Origin: Ruminococcus sp. AF31-8BH
Lineage (GTDB): Bacteria > Bacillota > Clostridia > Lachnospirales > Lachnospiraceae
DNA length: 64,000 nt
NCBI RefSeq assembly: GCF_003460605.1
Contig: NZ_QTVN01000006.1
Coordinates: forward strand, 190,510 to 254,509
Direction of reading: 5' to 3'
In this document: positions 8,995-17,665 of the stretch, in pieces
How positions within the stretch are numbered: the stretch's first letter is position 1
How the letters are laid out: every line of letters begins with the position of its first letter
Translations under genes and position numbers: made by a program
Notes under the pieces: generated by a model
Told to the model about the DNA's origin: nothing
Database searches by the model: none
Seen by the model: the letters and a program-made list of their open reading frames with translations, nothing else

Positions 8995-9852
8995 TTAATT
9001 TTTAAGGCTACCATTTGCACTATATTTTATGTTCATAGTTTCACATTCATAAATTTTAGCATCTACTAAATATCTATACCAATACGCTTGCAAAAAAGCA
9101 TATATTTTACCCGGTTTTCCATCAAGAAAGCCGCCTAAAATATAATATCTATAAATATAATATATATGAGCTCTCATTCCTAATGGCAGTTTATAATACA
9201 CTCGCATTTTTAGCCAAGTTTTGAAATCAAGTTCATTCTTGGATCTTTTTTTCTCTAAATTTTCAAAATAATCTACTGTTTCACGAGACGAATACCAATT
9301 ATGTTTATTAATAAAATACTCCAAATTTTTAAAATCAAAATGTAAACAATCTTGTTTCATTTCAATGACTTTTCCGGAGCTTAAAATTATATGTTCATCC
9401 ATATTTCTATTTTCAATTGTACCTAATTTTGTCTTATAACAATTCATTTTTTTCCATGGATACACGCCCCCATGGTATAAATCTCTTCCTAAAAAATTCT
9501 TTTTAAATCGCAGAACAATTCCAGCAACATCCGTTTCCATATTACAATCACATAGCTGAACTAACTCGCGTGCGGATTCAAAAGTTAAACGCTCATCTGC
9601 ATCAATTCTTAATGTCCACACCGTTTCCGCTTTTGCGACTTCAACACCATACATATACTGTTTTGCATAATTTTCAAACGGATGCTGATGCACTTCCGCT
9701 CCCATTCTTTTTGCTATTTCAACTGTTCTATCAGTACTATAACTATCTATCACAATAATTCTTTTTACTGCCGTAGCAATTGATTTAATGCATTCTTCTA
9801 TATTAACTTCCTCATTCTTTGTCAATATTATTGCTGTAATATCTGCAGGCAT
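8995..9852 (-). CDS. GT2-family glycosyltransferase (WaaE/KdtX-like)
   Basis: A 285-residue family 2 glycosyltransferase. It begins ADITAIILTKNEEVNIEECI, followed by RIIVIDSYSTDRTVEIAKR and WTLRIDADERLT, which carries the metal-binding D-A-D. This set, with HQHPFENYAKQYMYGVEVAK between them, is the signature of the WaaE/KdtX (beta-1,4-glucosyltransferase-like) branch. The C-terminal half includes HLDF- and GFLDGKPG-type segments and an amphipathic stretch of Tyr and Arg that may lie along the membrane. It follows the GT4 gene by 31 bp and is part of the capsule operon. The acceptor is unknown. Confidence 0.87.
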   Translation of the reverse strand: MPADITAIILTKNEEVNIEECIKSIATAVKRIIVIDSYSTDRTVEIAKRMGAEVHQHPFENYAKQYMYGVEVAKAETVWTLRIDADERLTFESARELVQLCDCNMETDVAGIVLRFKKNFLGRDLYHGGVYPWKKMNCYKTKLGTIENRNMDEHIILSSGKVIEMKQDCLHFDFKNLEYFINKHNWYSSRETVDYFENLEKKRSKNELDFKTWLKMRVYYKLPLGMRAHIYYIYRYYILGGFLDGKPGKIYAFLQAYWYRYLVDAKIYECETMNIKYSANGSLKN

Positions 9853-9883
9853 TTTGATTCCTTTCTATTCCTTATTTTTTTAT

Positions 9884-11161
9884 TCACAGCTTAAAAATCT
9901 CTTCAGCATATTTTTTCACTGAAACATTCCGTGTTAAATTCTTTTCAAGATTTACTCTTCCCCTGATTCCCATCTGTTTAATTTCATTTGATCCAGCATT
10001 TTCAATAAACCATCGAATATTCTCTTCGACCTTATCGTACTCACCTGGCTCACAGCACAAGCCACCGTGAGTATCTTCAATCAGGCAACGAATTTCAGAT
10101 CCAGATTCAAGAACTCCTATTACAGGCTTTCCTGCGGCTGCCAGTCCATAATATTTAGAAGGGCAGCTTACACCTTTAATCCCTTTTGCATTTACGCACC
10201 AATGAACATCACCGGCATTTAGGCTATAAATAAGATCTGCCTTGTTCTGATATGGAATAAAAACCGCATTATCCATATGATGTTCTTTTACATAAAGCAC
10301 AAGCTTATCCAGCACAGAACCAGCACCAACAAAAGCAAACACAACCTCTCGTCCATCTGTGGTCTTCGTGCCCGGCTTGAACTTGTCCACAACTTTAATG
10401 AGATTCTCAAGATCGTAGTACAAGCCAATGTTGCCAGAATACATGATGACAAACTTGTCATCCAAACCATATTTTTTCTTAAATGCAAGCACACGTTCAT
10501 TATCCGGTTCCAACGGATAGATTTCATTTTCATCAATCCAGTTATTGATCATAACCGTCTTTGGGACTTTTTTTTCCTTAAACCGCTTCTCTATAGTTTC
10601 TACCAGGTCACGGCCAACTGTAATTACCAAATCACTTCGCTTACAACTGAACTTGTCAAACCACATCATGATATCAGTAATCACCTTATTCTTAGTATAG
10701 CCAACGGCTAAAACCTGTTCCGGATTAAAATCCTGAATGTTGTAAATGTATTTGGCATGTTTCATCCACTTGCCCCAAACACCTAACAGACCGCCGAGAA
10801 TTGGGGGCTGAGAGATGGAAAATACATAATCCATCTTTCCTACCTTAAAGGTTGCTCCCATTGCTCCAAAGAAGTAAGAAATAATATTCTTTACACGGCT
10901 TTTCTTGTTGGTTTTACTAAACTCTGGAACACGGATTCGCAGAACCTTTACACCATTAATTTCTTCTTCATAGTATTTCTGGGTCTTATACTTATCCTCA
11001 ACAATACCCAAATAGCTTGGAACTACACAGATTACAGTAATATTAAATTTATCCAGCATACCCTCCGCCAATTCACGGAGAATCTGCCCCGTTGACGCGG
11101 TATCCGGAATATAGTAATGCGCATAAATTAAAAGATTTTTCTTTTCGTTTTTATTTTCCAT
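9884..11161 (-). CDS. GT4-family glycosyltransferase (WbuB/WcaI-like)
   Basis: GT-B fold enzyme, 425 residues. The N-terminal domain has LLIYAHYYIPDTASTGQILR and, further on, FSISQPPILGGLLGVWGKW, typical of WcaI/WbuB-type transferases acting on lipid-linked sugars. The C-terminal domain has FVIMYSGNIGLYYDLENLIK and the donor-binding E-x7-E region around GVSCPSKYYGLAAAGKPVIG. The amphipathic W-G-K-W-M-K segment may associate with the membrane. It lies 27 bp after the Fkp-like gene. In related loci this class adds the second sugar, for example L-FucNAc, onto the lipid-linked first sugar; whether that holds here is inference. Confidence 0.9.
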   Translation of the reverse strand: MENKNEKKNLLIYAHYYIPDTASTGQILRELAEGMLDKFNITVICVVPSYLGIVEDKYKTQKYYEEEINGVKVLRIRVPEFSKTNKKSRVKNIISYFFGAMGATFKVGKMDYVFSISQPPILGGLLGVWGKWMKHAKYIYNIQDFNPEQVLAVGYTKNKVITDIMMWFDKFSCKRSDLVITVGRDLVETIEKRFKEKKVPKTVMINNWIDENEIYPLEPDNERVLAFKKKYGLDDKFVIMYSGNIGLYYDLENLIKVVDKFKPGTKTTDGREVVFAFVGAGSVLDKLVLYVKEHHMDNAVFIPYQNKADLIYSLNAGDVHWCVNAKGIKGVSCPSKYYGLAAAGKPVIGVLESGSEIRCLIEDTHGGLCCEPGEYDKVEENIRWFIENAGSNEIKQMGIRGRVNLEKNLTRNVSVKKYAEEIFKL

Positions 11162-11188
11162 TTTCCATATTCCTTTAAAATTATTTTC

Positions 11189-14100
11189 CTACTCCCATAC
11201 AAATTCTGCATTCCAGACATCCACACCGGAATCCTGGAATACTTCCAGAAGTCTTTTCCTTAACATCTCTTTCGTTACATTTTTCTTTAGAATTACCTGC
11301 AGGAATCCGCCGCCGCCAGCACCTGAAATGAATTTTCCATCAATTAGATCCTCGCAGCTTGCAAAAATTTGATCAATGCAGGTATTAGTCGAACCGTCAT
11401 CTAATTTCTTAGATACTTCCCAATGCTGGTTCAGGAGTTTGGCAAATTCATCTACATTTCCCTGTTCCAGTTCATAGCGCATCATCACTGCCAAATGCTT
11501 CATCTCTTCTAATGCTTCTACGGATTCTTTTCTGCCGCCAATATAATTTCCAACCACATAGCGCAGCAGATTTCTTGCCAAACGACGTTGACCTGTATAG
11601 ATCAGTGCAAATCTTTCCTGCAATTCTTGCTTGGTTTGCTCATCCAGTTTCAAATATTCTACGTTAAGGTGCTGTTTCATTCCTGGCCGAGATGTAATGT
11701 ACTTTACACCGCCAGTCAGACCACCAACCTGATCCTGCCAGCCTCCTCCAGTACTCATAATCTGTTCCAGATTCAGAACCAGTTCATATACATCAGAATC
11801 GCTCCAGTCAGTTCCCAGGAACTCACCTAATGCACGAACACAAGCTCCTGAGAGGATGCTGCTGGTTCCAAGTCCAGAGCCTTTTGGAACCCCGTTTACT
11901 CTGGTGGACATGTAAAAGCCTCCACCCATTTCATTCAGGATTTCCTCCAGATCAGCTTCTCCTTCCATAGGAACAATGCCGCATGCGATCAATGCTGCTT
12001 TATGTAGTGCAAAAGAATCATATGGATTATGGCAGTCCTGAATTTCCGCTACTGTAGATGCAGTTCCATAGGCATTGAAATCAAGACTCGCAAATTCAAT
12101 ATGATTTTTTTGGATACGCCTTAGTTCCACTTCAATTGGCTCTTTTCCATTCAGTAAAATGGCCGCATTTAATACAACTCCCCCTTTTTCGTTGCAGTAA
12201 GGAGGGGTATCTGTCCAGCCTCCTCCCCAGTTCACACGTACGGGAAGGCTTACTTTCACTTCATCTTTGGCAATGTGATACTGATGTACCCGGTTTACAC
12301 TGCTTGCCTTAAAGATTTCCTGCTGCAAAACAAAAAAACATTTCTGTTCAATCTGGTCATAACTGATTCCATGAAATGTTTTATTCATAAATTTCATGGA
12401 TCTTGACATATCATACAAAACACGAATTCTTTCGGAGAATGGCAAACTTTCCTCTGCCATCTTCATAAGGAGATCAAATTGTTTTTCATTTAATTCATTG
12501 GTTCCAAAGGTCTTTAGCGCATCTACATAATGTGCACCCTCCTGGACTTTTCCGAGGAAGCGCTCTGCGAGAATACGATTTTCCAATTCCTCGTTCCATG
12601 GAACTAATACGGAAGCATCAGCTAACCGGAAAGATTCTTCCAGGGAATATCTTTTTAATGCTTTCCATTCTGCCACTTCTGCTGCAGTTGCTGTCTGATA
12701 ACTCATAGTGTACAGAAGCATTGCCCAATGGATCGCTTCTTCCTGACTTTTGGCAGCAGGATAAAGCTTTGCTTTCCATAGAGAATGATCTTCATCAACC
12801 CAAATATCATCTACATCTAAGGAATTTAATTCTGTAAGATTTTTTAACCCGCCATTTAAGAAACTGCCATTTTCTTCCCATGTCTTTTTGGGATTATCTT
12901 TTATTCCATAAGCACGGACAATATGTTCTTTTTTTCCATTTGCTAGGCAATCTGCATTCTGTCGTAATACAATGCCATGCAATACCATTGGCGGAACTTT
13001 TACGTCTGTTAAATTCAAATGAGAGACTACAGTTCCCTCTTCCAGAGTTGTATTGCCACACAGACAGCTGTTTTCTACATAGCAATAATCTGCCAACTGT
13101 ACGCTTTTCTCGATAAGAGAATTGTGTACTGCTACGTGCATGCTACCTTCTGGAATATAGTTGGTAAACACCAATGATTTCCAATCTAAATACTCGTAAT
13201 CTGCAATATCATTTGTAAGAAGTTCCAGAAGTTCCCATGTAGTACCGAAATGAATAAATTCAGCTGGTGAAAGACAAATAAGCTTCATTCCATAATTATG
13301 CAGAGCATTCCAGATTTCTGTTCGGCAAGCAGTTAATTCTTCACAGAATTTACCCTCAGGCTGTTCTTTATAATATTGTTCAAGAGTGGAATCCTCAGCC
13401 AACGGATAAAGAAAATCTCCATATAAACTAATACGGGAAGTATCATTTACAAAACGCGCATATTTCTCTTCATCAATTTGACCGTTTGTCTGGATCAGTG
13501 ATAAAAGAGAGTTGACCAAATCTACATCAAAAAGTACAGCTCCTGTATCCAGATCTACATTTCCATGATTATTAACAGCACCTAATTGCTGCAAAGTTTC
13601 TATAGACTGCTTATGCAAAAACTTTTTCACATAATCATTTCCATTATTCAGGAATACACCATGGTCTTTTCCAATTTCTACAGGAGATTTCATTGATATG
13701 GCAGCTGCACCATGAAACTGTGCATCAATTTGCAGAGGATTAAATAAAAGCAGCACATCACCGGAAAGAACCAGCATTCCTTCTCTGAATCGTGACGGCA
13801 CCCCTGCCATTCCGATAAGGAATTCATCAAAAAGTGTGGATGGTCTTCCGTCAGGCAGTTCTCTTGGAACAGGTGAAAATAATTTGCCGCATACGGAATA
13901 TTGAGGAACGCGTTTGCTGTCACCACCAGAATGGATCACTAAAATCCTCTTTTTATGAAAATCTCCAGCAATATCTTCTGCTTCTGATAGTTTGCGAAGT
14001 ACCTGTAAAGTTGCTCCGCCAGAGCCAACTCTTTTTCCGTCAGGATCTGAAAGAACCAAATATTTTGTCTTACATGGAAGAACTTTTTTCTCCTGCCGAT

Positions 14101-14275
14101 ATGCAATCTGGCTTCGAAAGGCATTTGCCTGTTCTTCATTCGAAGCTGTCAGTACAATGTAATCCCACTGAGCAAAGCTCTTTTTTCTTAATGATCTCTG
14201 GTAATCCTCCCAGGCATCTATGTAGCTTTGTCTTAGAAATAAATTTTTCATTTTCTTGTATTGATCATTCATCAT
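11189..14275 (-). CDS. fkp: Bifunctional L-fucokinase/L-fucose-1-phosphate guanylyltransferase (Fkp-like)
   Basis: A 1028-residue two-domain enzyme; Bacteroides Fkp has about 950. The N-terminal half is a fucose-1-phosphate guanylyltransferase domain with VLSDPDGKRVGSGGATLQVL near residues 75-93 and HSGGDSKRVPQYSVCGKLF at 115-133, the nucleotide-binding loop, followed by left-handed beta-helix-like repeats around 400-470. The C-terminal half is a GHMP kinase: VNWGGGWTDTPPY near 683, VPKGSGLGTSSILSG near 802 as the ATP loop, and ISGAGGGGFLQV near 988. The enzyme salvages free L-fucose to GDP-L-fucose. It is the first gene of the capsule operon, about 150 bp behind a promoter, and a fucosyltransferase-like gene follows, so the polysaccharide is probably fucosylated with scavenged fucose. 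Confidence 0.9.
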   Translation of the reverse strand: MMNDQYKKMKNLFLRQSYIDAWEDYQRSLRKKSFAQWDYIVLTASNEEQANAFRSQIAYRQEKKVLPCKTKYLVLSDPDGKRVGSGGATLQVLRKLSEAEDIAGDFHKKRILVIHSGGDSKRVPQYSVCGKLFSPVPRELPDGRPSTLFDEFLIGMAGVPSRFREGMLVLSGDVLLLFNPLQIDAQFHGAAAISMKSPVEIGKDHGVFLNNGNDYVKKFLHKQSIETLQQLGAVNNHGNVDLDTGAVLFDVDLVNSLLSLIQTNGQIDEEKYARFVNDTSRISLYGDFLYPLAEDSTLEQYYKEQPEGKFCEELTACRTEIWNALHNYGMKLICLSPAEFIHFGTTWELLELLTNDIADYEYLDWKSLVFTNYIPEGSMHVAVHNSLIEKSVQLADYCYVENSCLCGNTTLEEGTVVSHLNLTDVKVPPMVLHGIVLRQNADCLANGKKEHIVRAYGIKDNPKKTWEENGSFLNGGLKNLTELNSLDVDDIWVDEDHSLWKAKLYPAAKSQEEAIHWAMLLYTMSYQTATAAEVAEWKALKRYSLEESFRLADASVLVPWNEELENRILAERFLGKVQEGAHYVDALKTFGTNELNEKQFDLLMKMAEESLPFSERIRVLYDMSRSMKFMNKTFHGISYDQIEQKCFFVLQQEIFKASSVNRVHQYHIAKDEVKVSLPVRVNWGGGWTDTPPYCNEKGGVVLNAAILLNGKEPIEVELRRIQKNHIEFASLDFNAYGTASTVAEIQDCHNPYDSFALHKAALIACGIVPMEGEADLEEILNEMGGGFYMSTRVNGVPKGSGLGTSSILSGACVRALGEFLGTDWSDSDVYELVLNLEQIMSTGGGWQDQVGGLTGGVKYITSRPGMKQHLNVEYLKLDEQTKQELQERFALIYTGQRRLARNLLRYVVGNYIGGRKESVEALEEMKHLAVMMRYELEQGNVDEFAKLLNQHWEVSKKLDDGSTNTCIDQIFASCEDLIDGKFISGAGGGGFLQVILKKNVTKEMLRKRLLEVFQDSGVDVWNAEFVWE

Positions 14276-14424
14276 ATCGTTATGTGCGAATATCTGATTT
14301 CTTCAGATTTCCTTTCTTTATATTTATAACTTATCTAAATCATCATCTTACCCATTGGCTTATTTTAATACCAATGAGACAAATCACATTTTTCGATAGT
14401 TTTCACCATCGCATTCTTCTAATA

Positions 14425-14453
14425 AAAATACCACCTCCCCCATGAATTGTCAA
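14425..14453 (-). promoter_or_regulatory. Promoter candidate for the capsule operon
   Basis: Read on the minus strand, TTGACA (14448-14453) and TATTTT (14425-14430) are separated by exactly 17 bp. The predicted start lies about 140 bp upstream of the fkp ATG, leaving a long AT-rich untranslated leader. The -35 is perfect and the -10 matches four of six positions. The rest of the 402-bp gap between fkp and the next gene holds a terminator (14582-14637) and no gene that I can support. Confidence 0.55.
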
Positions 14454-14581
14454 CTGTACGCCCTTGTTTTTACTCTCTTCTGGAGGAAATTCGTAATTAT
14501 TTCCACTTATTCTAGGTTTTTGTTCATTTTTTTATTGTTTTTACAGGGGCATAATTCAACCAGTGCCAATTTTCACTATAA

Positions 14582-14637
14582 AAAAGGCAATTACTCAAAG
14601 CTTACACTCTCTTGCCCGCTTTGAATAATTACCTTTT
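14582..14637. terminator. Bidirectional intrinsic terminator
   Basis: The arms AAAAGGCAATTACTCAAAGC (14582-14601) and GCTTTGAATAATTACCTTTT (14618-14637) pair over 20 bp with two mismatches and a 16-base loop. A-runs on one side and T-runs on the other let it work both ways. It lies just downstream of the Rpn-type gene and upstream of the capsule promoter, insulating the capsule operon. Confidence 0.8.
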
Positions 14638-14677
14638 CATTCTTTTGTTCTTTTCTTTTTGAATTCCCCTTATATTT

Positions 14678-15493
14678 CTACTTTATCCCCAGTTCTTTCA
14701 TCAACTGTTTCCTGTACTCTTCATCCTTTGTGGCACGTATGCAATCTTCCACACGGTTGGCTGACAGTAACTTTTCTGTTAATGCTAATCCTTGTTTACG
14801 TCCAAGTTCAATTCCATCATCCATAATCATCTGTCCGAGTCTTGTCATTGTTACCGCCTCCTTTACTTCATTTAACTCTTCTCCTGTCAGGAATTTGTCC
14901 GCCAAAGTGTACAGTATTGCGGTTACTTTATCTGACAGTTCATTGTTTTCCTGTTTCAGCAGAAGAATTCCTTCTTTAATCTTATCTTTCGCTGTCATTT
15001 TACCGCCCATGAGCGGGGTCAGGGAAAGCTGTGCGAAATCTGATTCATCCCAGGGTTCTCCAGATGCCTTTTTCTTTCGAAGACGCTTAAATACCTTGTC
15101 AGCTTTCTTCTTTCCCATGTATATCGGCATTACGCGGTATGTATAGGCCCCACAGTCCAGTTTTCCCTTGGATTTCTTAATCCCGCCAGTGTAGATTACG
15201 TATGTAATTACCTTTTTCCCTGTGTTATGGGAAAATAAAGCTTCATAAGAATGAAAGCGCCTCAAATCCTTGTTCTCTGAACTGTTTGTACTCTGAAATT
15301 CTATATGGATATACAAATCTTCCGTAGTTTTGAATGTAAAATCCATATACAATTCGTTTATCGTCAACTCTATCAGCTCTGTTGGCAGAATGTCCTCATA
15401 AGTATAATCAATTCCGATCAGCTTTAGTATATGCTCCTGAAAATATTTTACTCCCATTTTCAGCAGAGCATCTTCGTGTTTCGCATTTGGCAT
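14678..15493 (-). CDS. Rpn-family recombination-promoting nuclease / PD-(D/E)XK transposase-like protein
   Basis: A 271-residue protein of the Rpn/YhgA/PD-(D/E)XK nuclease family transposase group, common in multiple copies in Lachnospiraceae. The nuclease core is visible as ELYMDFTFKTTEDLYIHIEFQS: the Asp, then E-x-Q in place of E-x-K, as is usual in this family. It continues with DLRRFHSYEALFSHNTGKKV. The C-terminal part, with LADKFLTGEELNEVKEAVTM and GIELGRKQGL, is the typical helical tail. Rpn proteins are DNA endonucleases that stimulate RecA-independent recombination. A good ribosome binding site (AAGGAG) precedes the ATG. It stands alone between two terminators and may itself be mobile, although no flanking repeats were found. 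Confidence 0.85.
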   Translation of the reverse strand: MPNAKHEDALLKMGVKYFQEHILKLIGIDYTYEDILPTELIELTINELYMDFTFKTTEDLYIHIEFQSTNSSENKDLRRFHSYEALFSHNTGKKVITYVIYTGGIKKSKGKLDCGAYTYRVMPIYMGKKKADKVFKRLRKKKASGEPWDESDFAQLSLTPLMGGKMTAKDKIKEGILLLKQENNELSDKVTAILYTLADKFLTGEELNEVKEAVTMTRLGQMIMDDGIELGRKQGLALTEKLLSANRVEDCIRATKDEEYRKQLMKELGIK

Positions 15494-15700
15494 GAGATTT
15501 CTCCTTTTTTATTTCGTATCGTTATCTCATGTACTTTAAAAGCATTCTCAGAATGTATGTTCCTACTTCAGTGCTATTCACTGAAATTTCTTCATTTGTA
15601 AGGTGCGTAAAATGTATTTTCACCTGCCTTTCTTTCGACAATTCTATATTACCAGATTTCCATCAGAAAATCATCCCGCAATCCGAAAATCTGCTAATAA

Positions 15701-15747
15701 AAATGAGGCAGATCAAATAGATAGTGATCTGCCCCGGTTTCTCATTT
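15701..15747. terminator. Intrinsic terminator downstream of the LCP gene
   Basis: GGCAGATCA (15708-15716) and TGATCTGCC (15725-15733) form a perfect 9-bp stem; the outer AAATGAG and CTCATTT can extend it. T-runs follow on both strands. It ends the LCP transcription unit on the minus strand. The hairpin begins immediately after the stop codon of an alternative frame that continues the LCP tail (see findings). Confidence 0.75.
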
Positions 15748-15844
15748 TATTTTTTCTCTGCTGCCTAAATACTTTATGCTATCGACTTCTCTTATTGATT
15801 CCTCTGTAGCTGTTTCATCTGCGACTACTATATCAGCAGTTACA

Positions 15845-17383
15845 TCAGTTTGCCTCTGTACTGGCAGTTCCATCTGCCTCGTCCTGTGTAACAATCTCAC
15901 CATTACGTACCTTCGCCATAAGGTCTTTCGCCTTATCAACAGTACTGTAATCCGGTACCATAACATAAGCCTTCTGGCTCATGGAGTATGGCTTCTCGGT
16001 TGCACCGGTTCCATCCACACTGTAGGAAACAATCGTCCAATCACCGCCGCCTGCAAGCTGCTGCTGGAGAAGCTGTGCAATTTCTTCGTAGGTAATATTG
16101 GTACCAAAGCATCCGTCCAAGCTGGAAAGGATGGAAGAATAGCTGGTAAGGATTTCCGGAGAAAGTGCTTTATCCACAACGCCTTTGATCACTGCCATCT
16201 GGTTCTTGCCTCTCTGGCGGTCACCCTCCTGGAACGCATATCGCTCTCTTGAGAATACAAGGGCCTGTTCTCCGTTTACATAGTTCGCTCCCTGATTGAA
16301 GTGGTATCCTGTAATATTCTTGGAATCAAAGTCATAATCTGAATATACAGTAATTCCGCCTAATGCATCAATTACCTTCACAAATCCACCGAAGTTGATC
16401 CTAAAGTAATAGTTGATATCAACATCATACAGCATTCCCAGGGTGTTCATACAAACATCAATTCCATAGATACCTGCATGTGTCAGCTTATCCGGTGCTC
16501 CGTTTGAAATGGAAAGCGGCACATAGTAATCACGGGGTGTGGAAACAAGAAGAATCTCACGGGTGTCTGTATTGATAGTCGCAATGATATTTACATCGCT
16601 TCGGCTCTTAGCTGTCATCTCGCCGCGGGTATCAATACCGCTGAGGTAAATGGTATAAACCTTACCGCCTCTGGAGGTGGTTATCGGCTCTGCTGTCTGA
16701 GTATCGCCACTGCCATCAGAGGATGTATTATTTACCTCAATCTCACTTTCCACATCAACGGTTCCAACCTGTTTTACCTTTGACTCAAAATCTGCATACC
16801 CGTCCATTTCCTCAAGAACATCCAGATATGCGTTATTCAGAATAATCGCACCTACTTCATTTTTGTAAAGTCCGTCTGCCAGCTCGGTAAGTCCGGCGTA
16901 CTCTGTGGTCTGTACTGCTGTGCCAAACTGACTGTTCAGATGGTTTACAGCACCGTCCGTGTTCTCACGGTCAAGAGAGGACAAAATACCAAAATTGTAT
17001 CCTGCAGTTGCTTCAACAGAATCCGCAGCATCGTCACTTCTTACATAAACTGCAATCTGGGTTACCTCTGTATTAACGCCGGAAATGCCGCTTAATGCAT
17101 CTCTTGTCTTATTAATATAAAAACTGCCAAGGGCAAGAACTGCAACCAAAAGCACTGCAAGTATGGTACCTGCTATAAATCTGCCCTTATGTCTGAAATG
17201 CCATACCAGCAGCCAGATCACAGCGGTAAACAATACCAATACAATGCCTATGATCAGCATATAAATCGTGGGAACCATCTTAGTCATTGCAAGAAGTCCC
17301 ATGAAAACAACAGAAAGCATAAGTACAATGATCGTGATCACTGCGCCTGGAATCCAGTCGTTTCTTCTTCTCCTTCTACTCAT
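15845..17383 (-). CDS. LytR-CpsA-Psr (LCP) family cell-wall polymer ligase
   Basis: LCP-family phosphotransferase, 512 residues from the preferred start. It attaches undecaprenyl-linked polymers such as teichoic acid or capsule to peptidoglycan outside the cell. A basic N-terminus (MSRRRRRNDW) is followed by three hydrophobic segments within about the first 90 residues, then an extracellular spacer and the LCP domain. The domain has ISGIDTRGEMTAKSRSDVN, LLVSTPRDYYVPL, LGGITVYSDYDF and FSRERYAFQEGDRQRGKNQM, the conserved R-x-R-x-x-x-x-x-GD-x-x-R-x-x-x-Q. I chose the internal ATG at 17383 because AAAAGGAG precedes it; the upstream ATG at 17413 has none. The tail may be frameshifted. The nearby capsule operon supplies a plausible substrate. 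Confidence 0.9.
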   Translation of the reverse strand: MSRRRRRNDWIPGAVITIIVLMLSVVFMGLLAMTKMVPTIYMLIIGIVLVLFTAVIWLLVWHFRHKGRFIAGTILAVLLVAVLALGSFYINKTRDALSGISGVNTEVTQIAVYVRSDDAADSVEATAGYNFGILSSLDRENTDGAVNHLNSQFGTAVQTTEYAGLTELADGLYKNEVGAIILNNAYLDVLEEMDGYADFESKVKQVGTVDVESEIEVNNTSSDGSGDTQTAEPITTSRGGKVYTIYLSGIDTRGEMTAKSRSDVNIIATINTDTREILLVSTPRDYYVPLSISNGAPDKLTHAGIYGIDVCMNTLGMLYDVDINYYFRINFGGFVKVIDALGGITVYSDYDFDSKNITGYHFNQGANYVNGEQALVFSRERYAFQEGDRQRGKNQMAVIKGVVDKALSPEILTSYSSILSSLDGCFGTNITYEEIAQLLQQQLAGGGDWTIVSYSVDGTGATEKPYSMSQKAYVMVPDYSTVDKAKDLMAKVRNGEIVTQDEADGTASTEAN

Positions 17384-17414
17384 CGTGTAACTCCTTTTCT
17401 TATAGTCATTCATC

Positions 17415-17441
17415 GTTACTGTTCACGGAATGAACAGTAAC
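17415..17441. repeat. Perfect 11-bp inverted repeat in the LCP upstream region
   Basis: GTTACTGTTCA (17415-17425) is followed, after a 5-base spacer CGGAA, by TGAACAGTAAC (17431-17441). The same 11-bp arms form the terminal repeats of the 168-bp element at 54478-54645, and CACGGA followed by RTGAACAGTAAC is shared with that element's right end. This copy lies about 32 bp upstream of the LCP start, so it could be an internally deleted copy of the element or an operator. Confidence 0.7.
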
Positions 17442-17504
17442 CTTTTATCAGAACATAGCATATATTTTATATGCTGACAACTGGAAAATCAAGTCAAATA
17501 GTGA

Positions 17505-17510
17505 TATAAT
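17505..17510 (+). promoter_or_regulatory. Probable -10 box for the homocysteine methyltransferase gene
   Basis: A perfect TATAAT lies 155 bp upstream of the start. No convincing -35 is seen at 17 bp (TGGAAA is the nearest), so the assignment is weak. The leader between here and 17665 includes a short coding-like stretch (see findings). No T-box or SAM riboswitch core was recognised. Confidence 0.35.
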
Positions 17511-17665
17511 GCAAAAGATTTATATTTATTTTTTTATGAAAACGTTATAATTTCCAGGACGCGGATGGGACTATGACGAAATCTACCGTATCCGGCAGAA
17601 CTATATCATGTATACCCGGACAATGGGCAAGAAAATGTTCTGCCAATCTAAGGAGGAATTATCAT

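Noticed and set aside
11189..14275. Fkp-like enzyme as a heptose kinase/guanylyltransferase
   Set aside because: Domain order and length match the fucokinase/fucose-1-phosphate guanylyltransferase type better, and a fucosyltransferase-like gene lies in the same operon; kept only as a minor alternative.
17414..17665. SAM or cobalamin riboswitch upstream of the homocysteine methyltransferase gene
   Set aside because: No conserved core of these riboswitch classes was found in the leader, only a short coding-like fragment and a -10 box.
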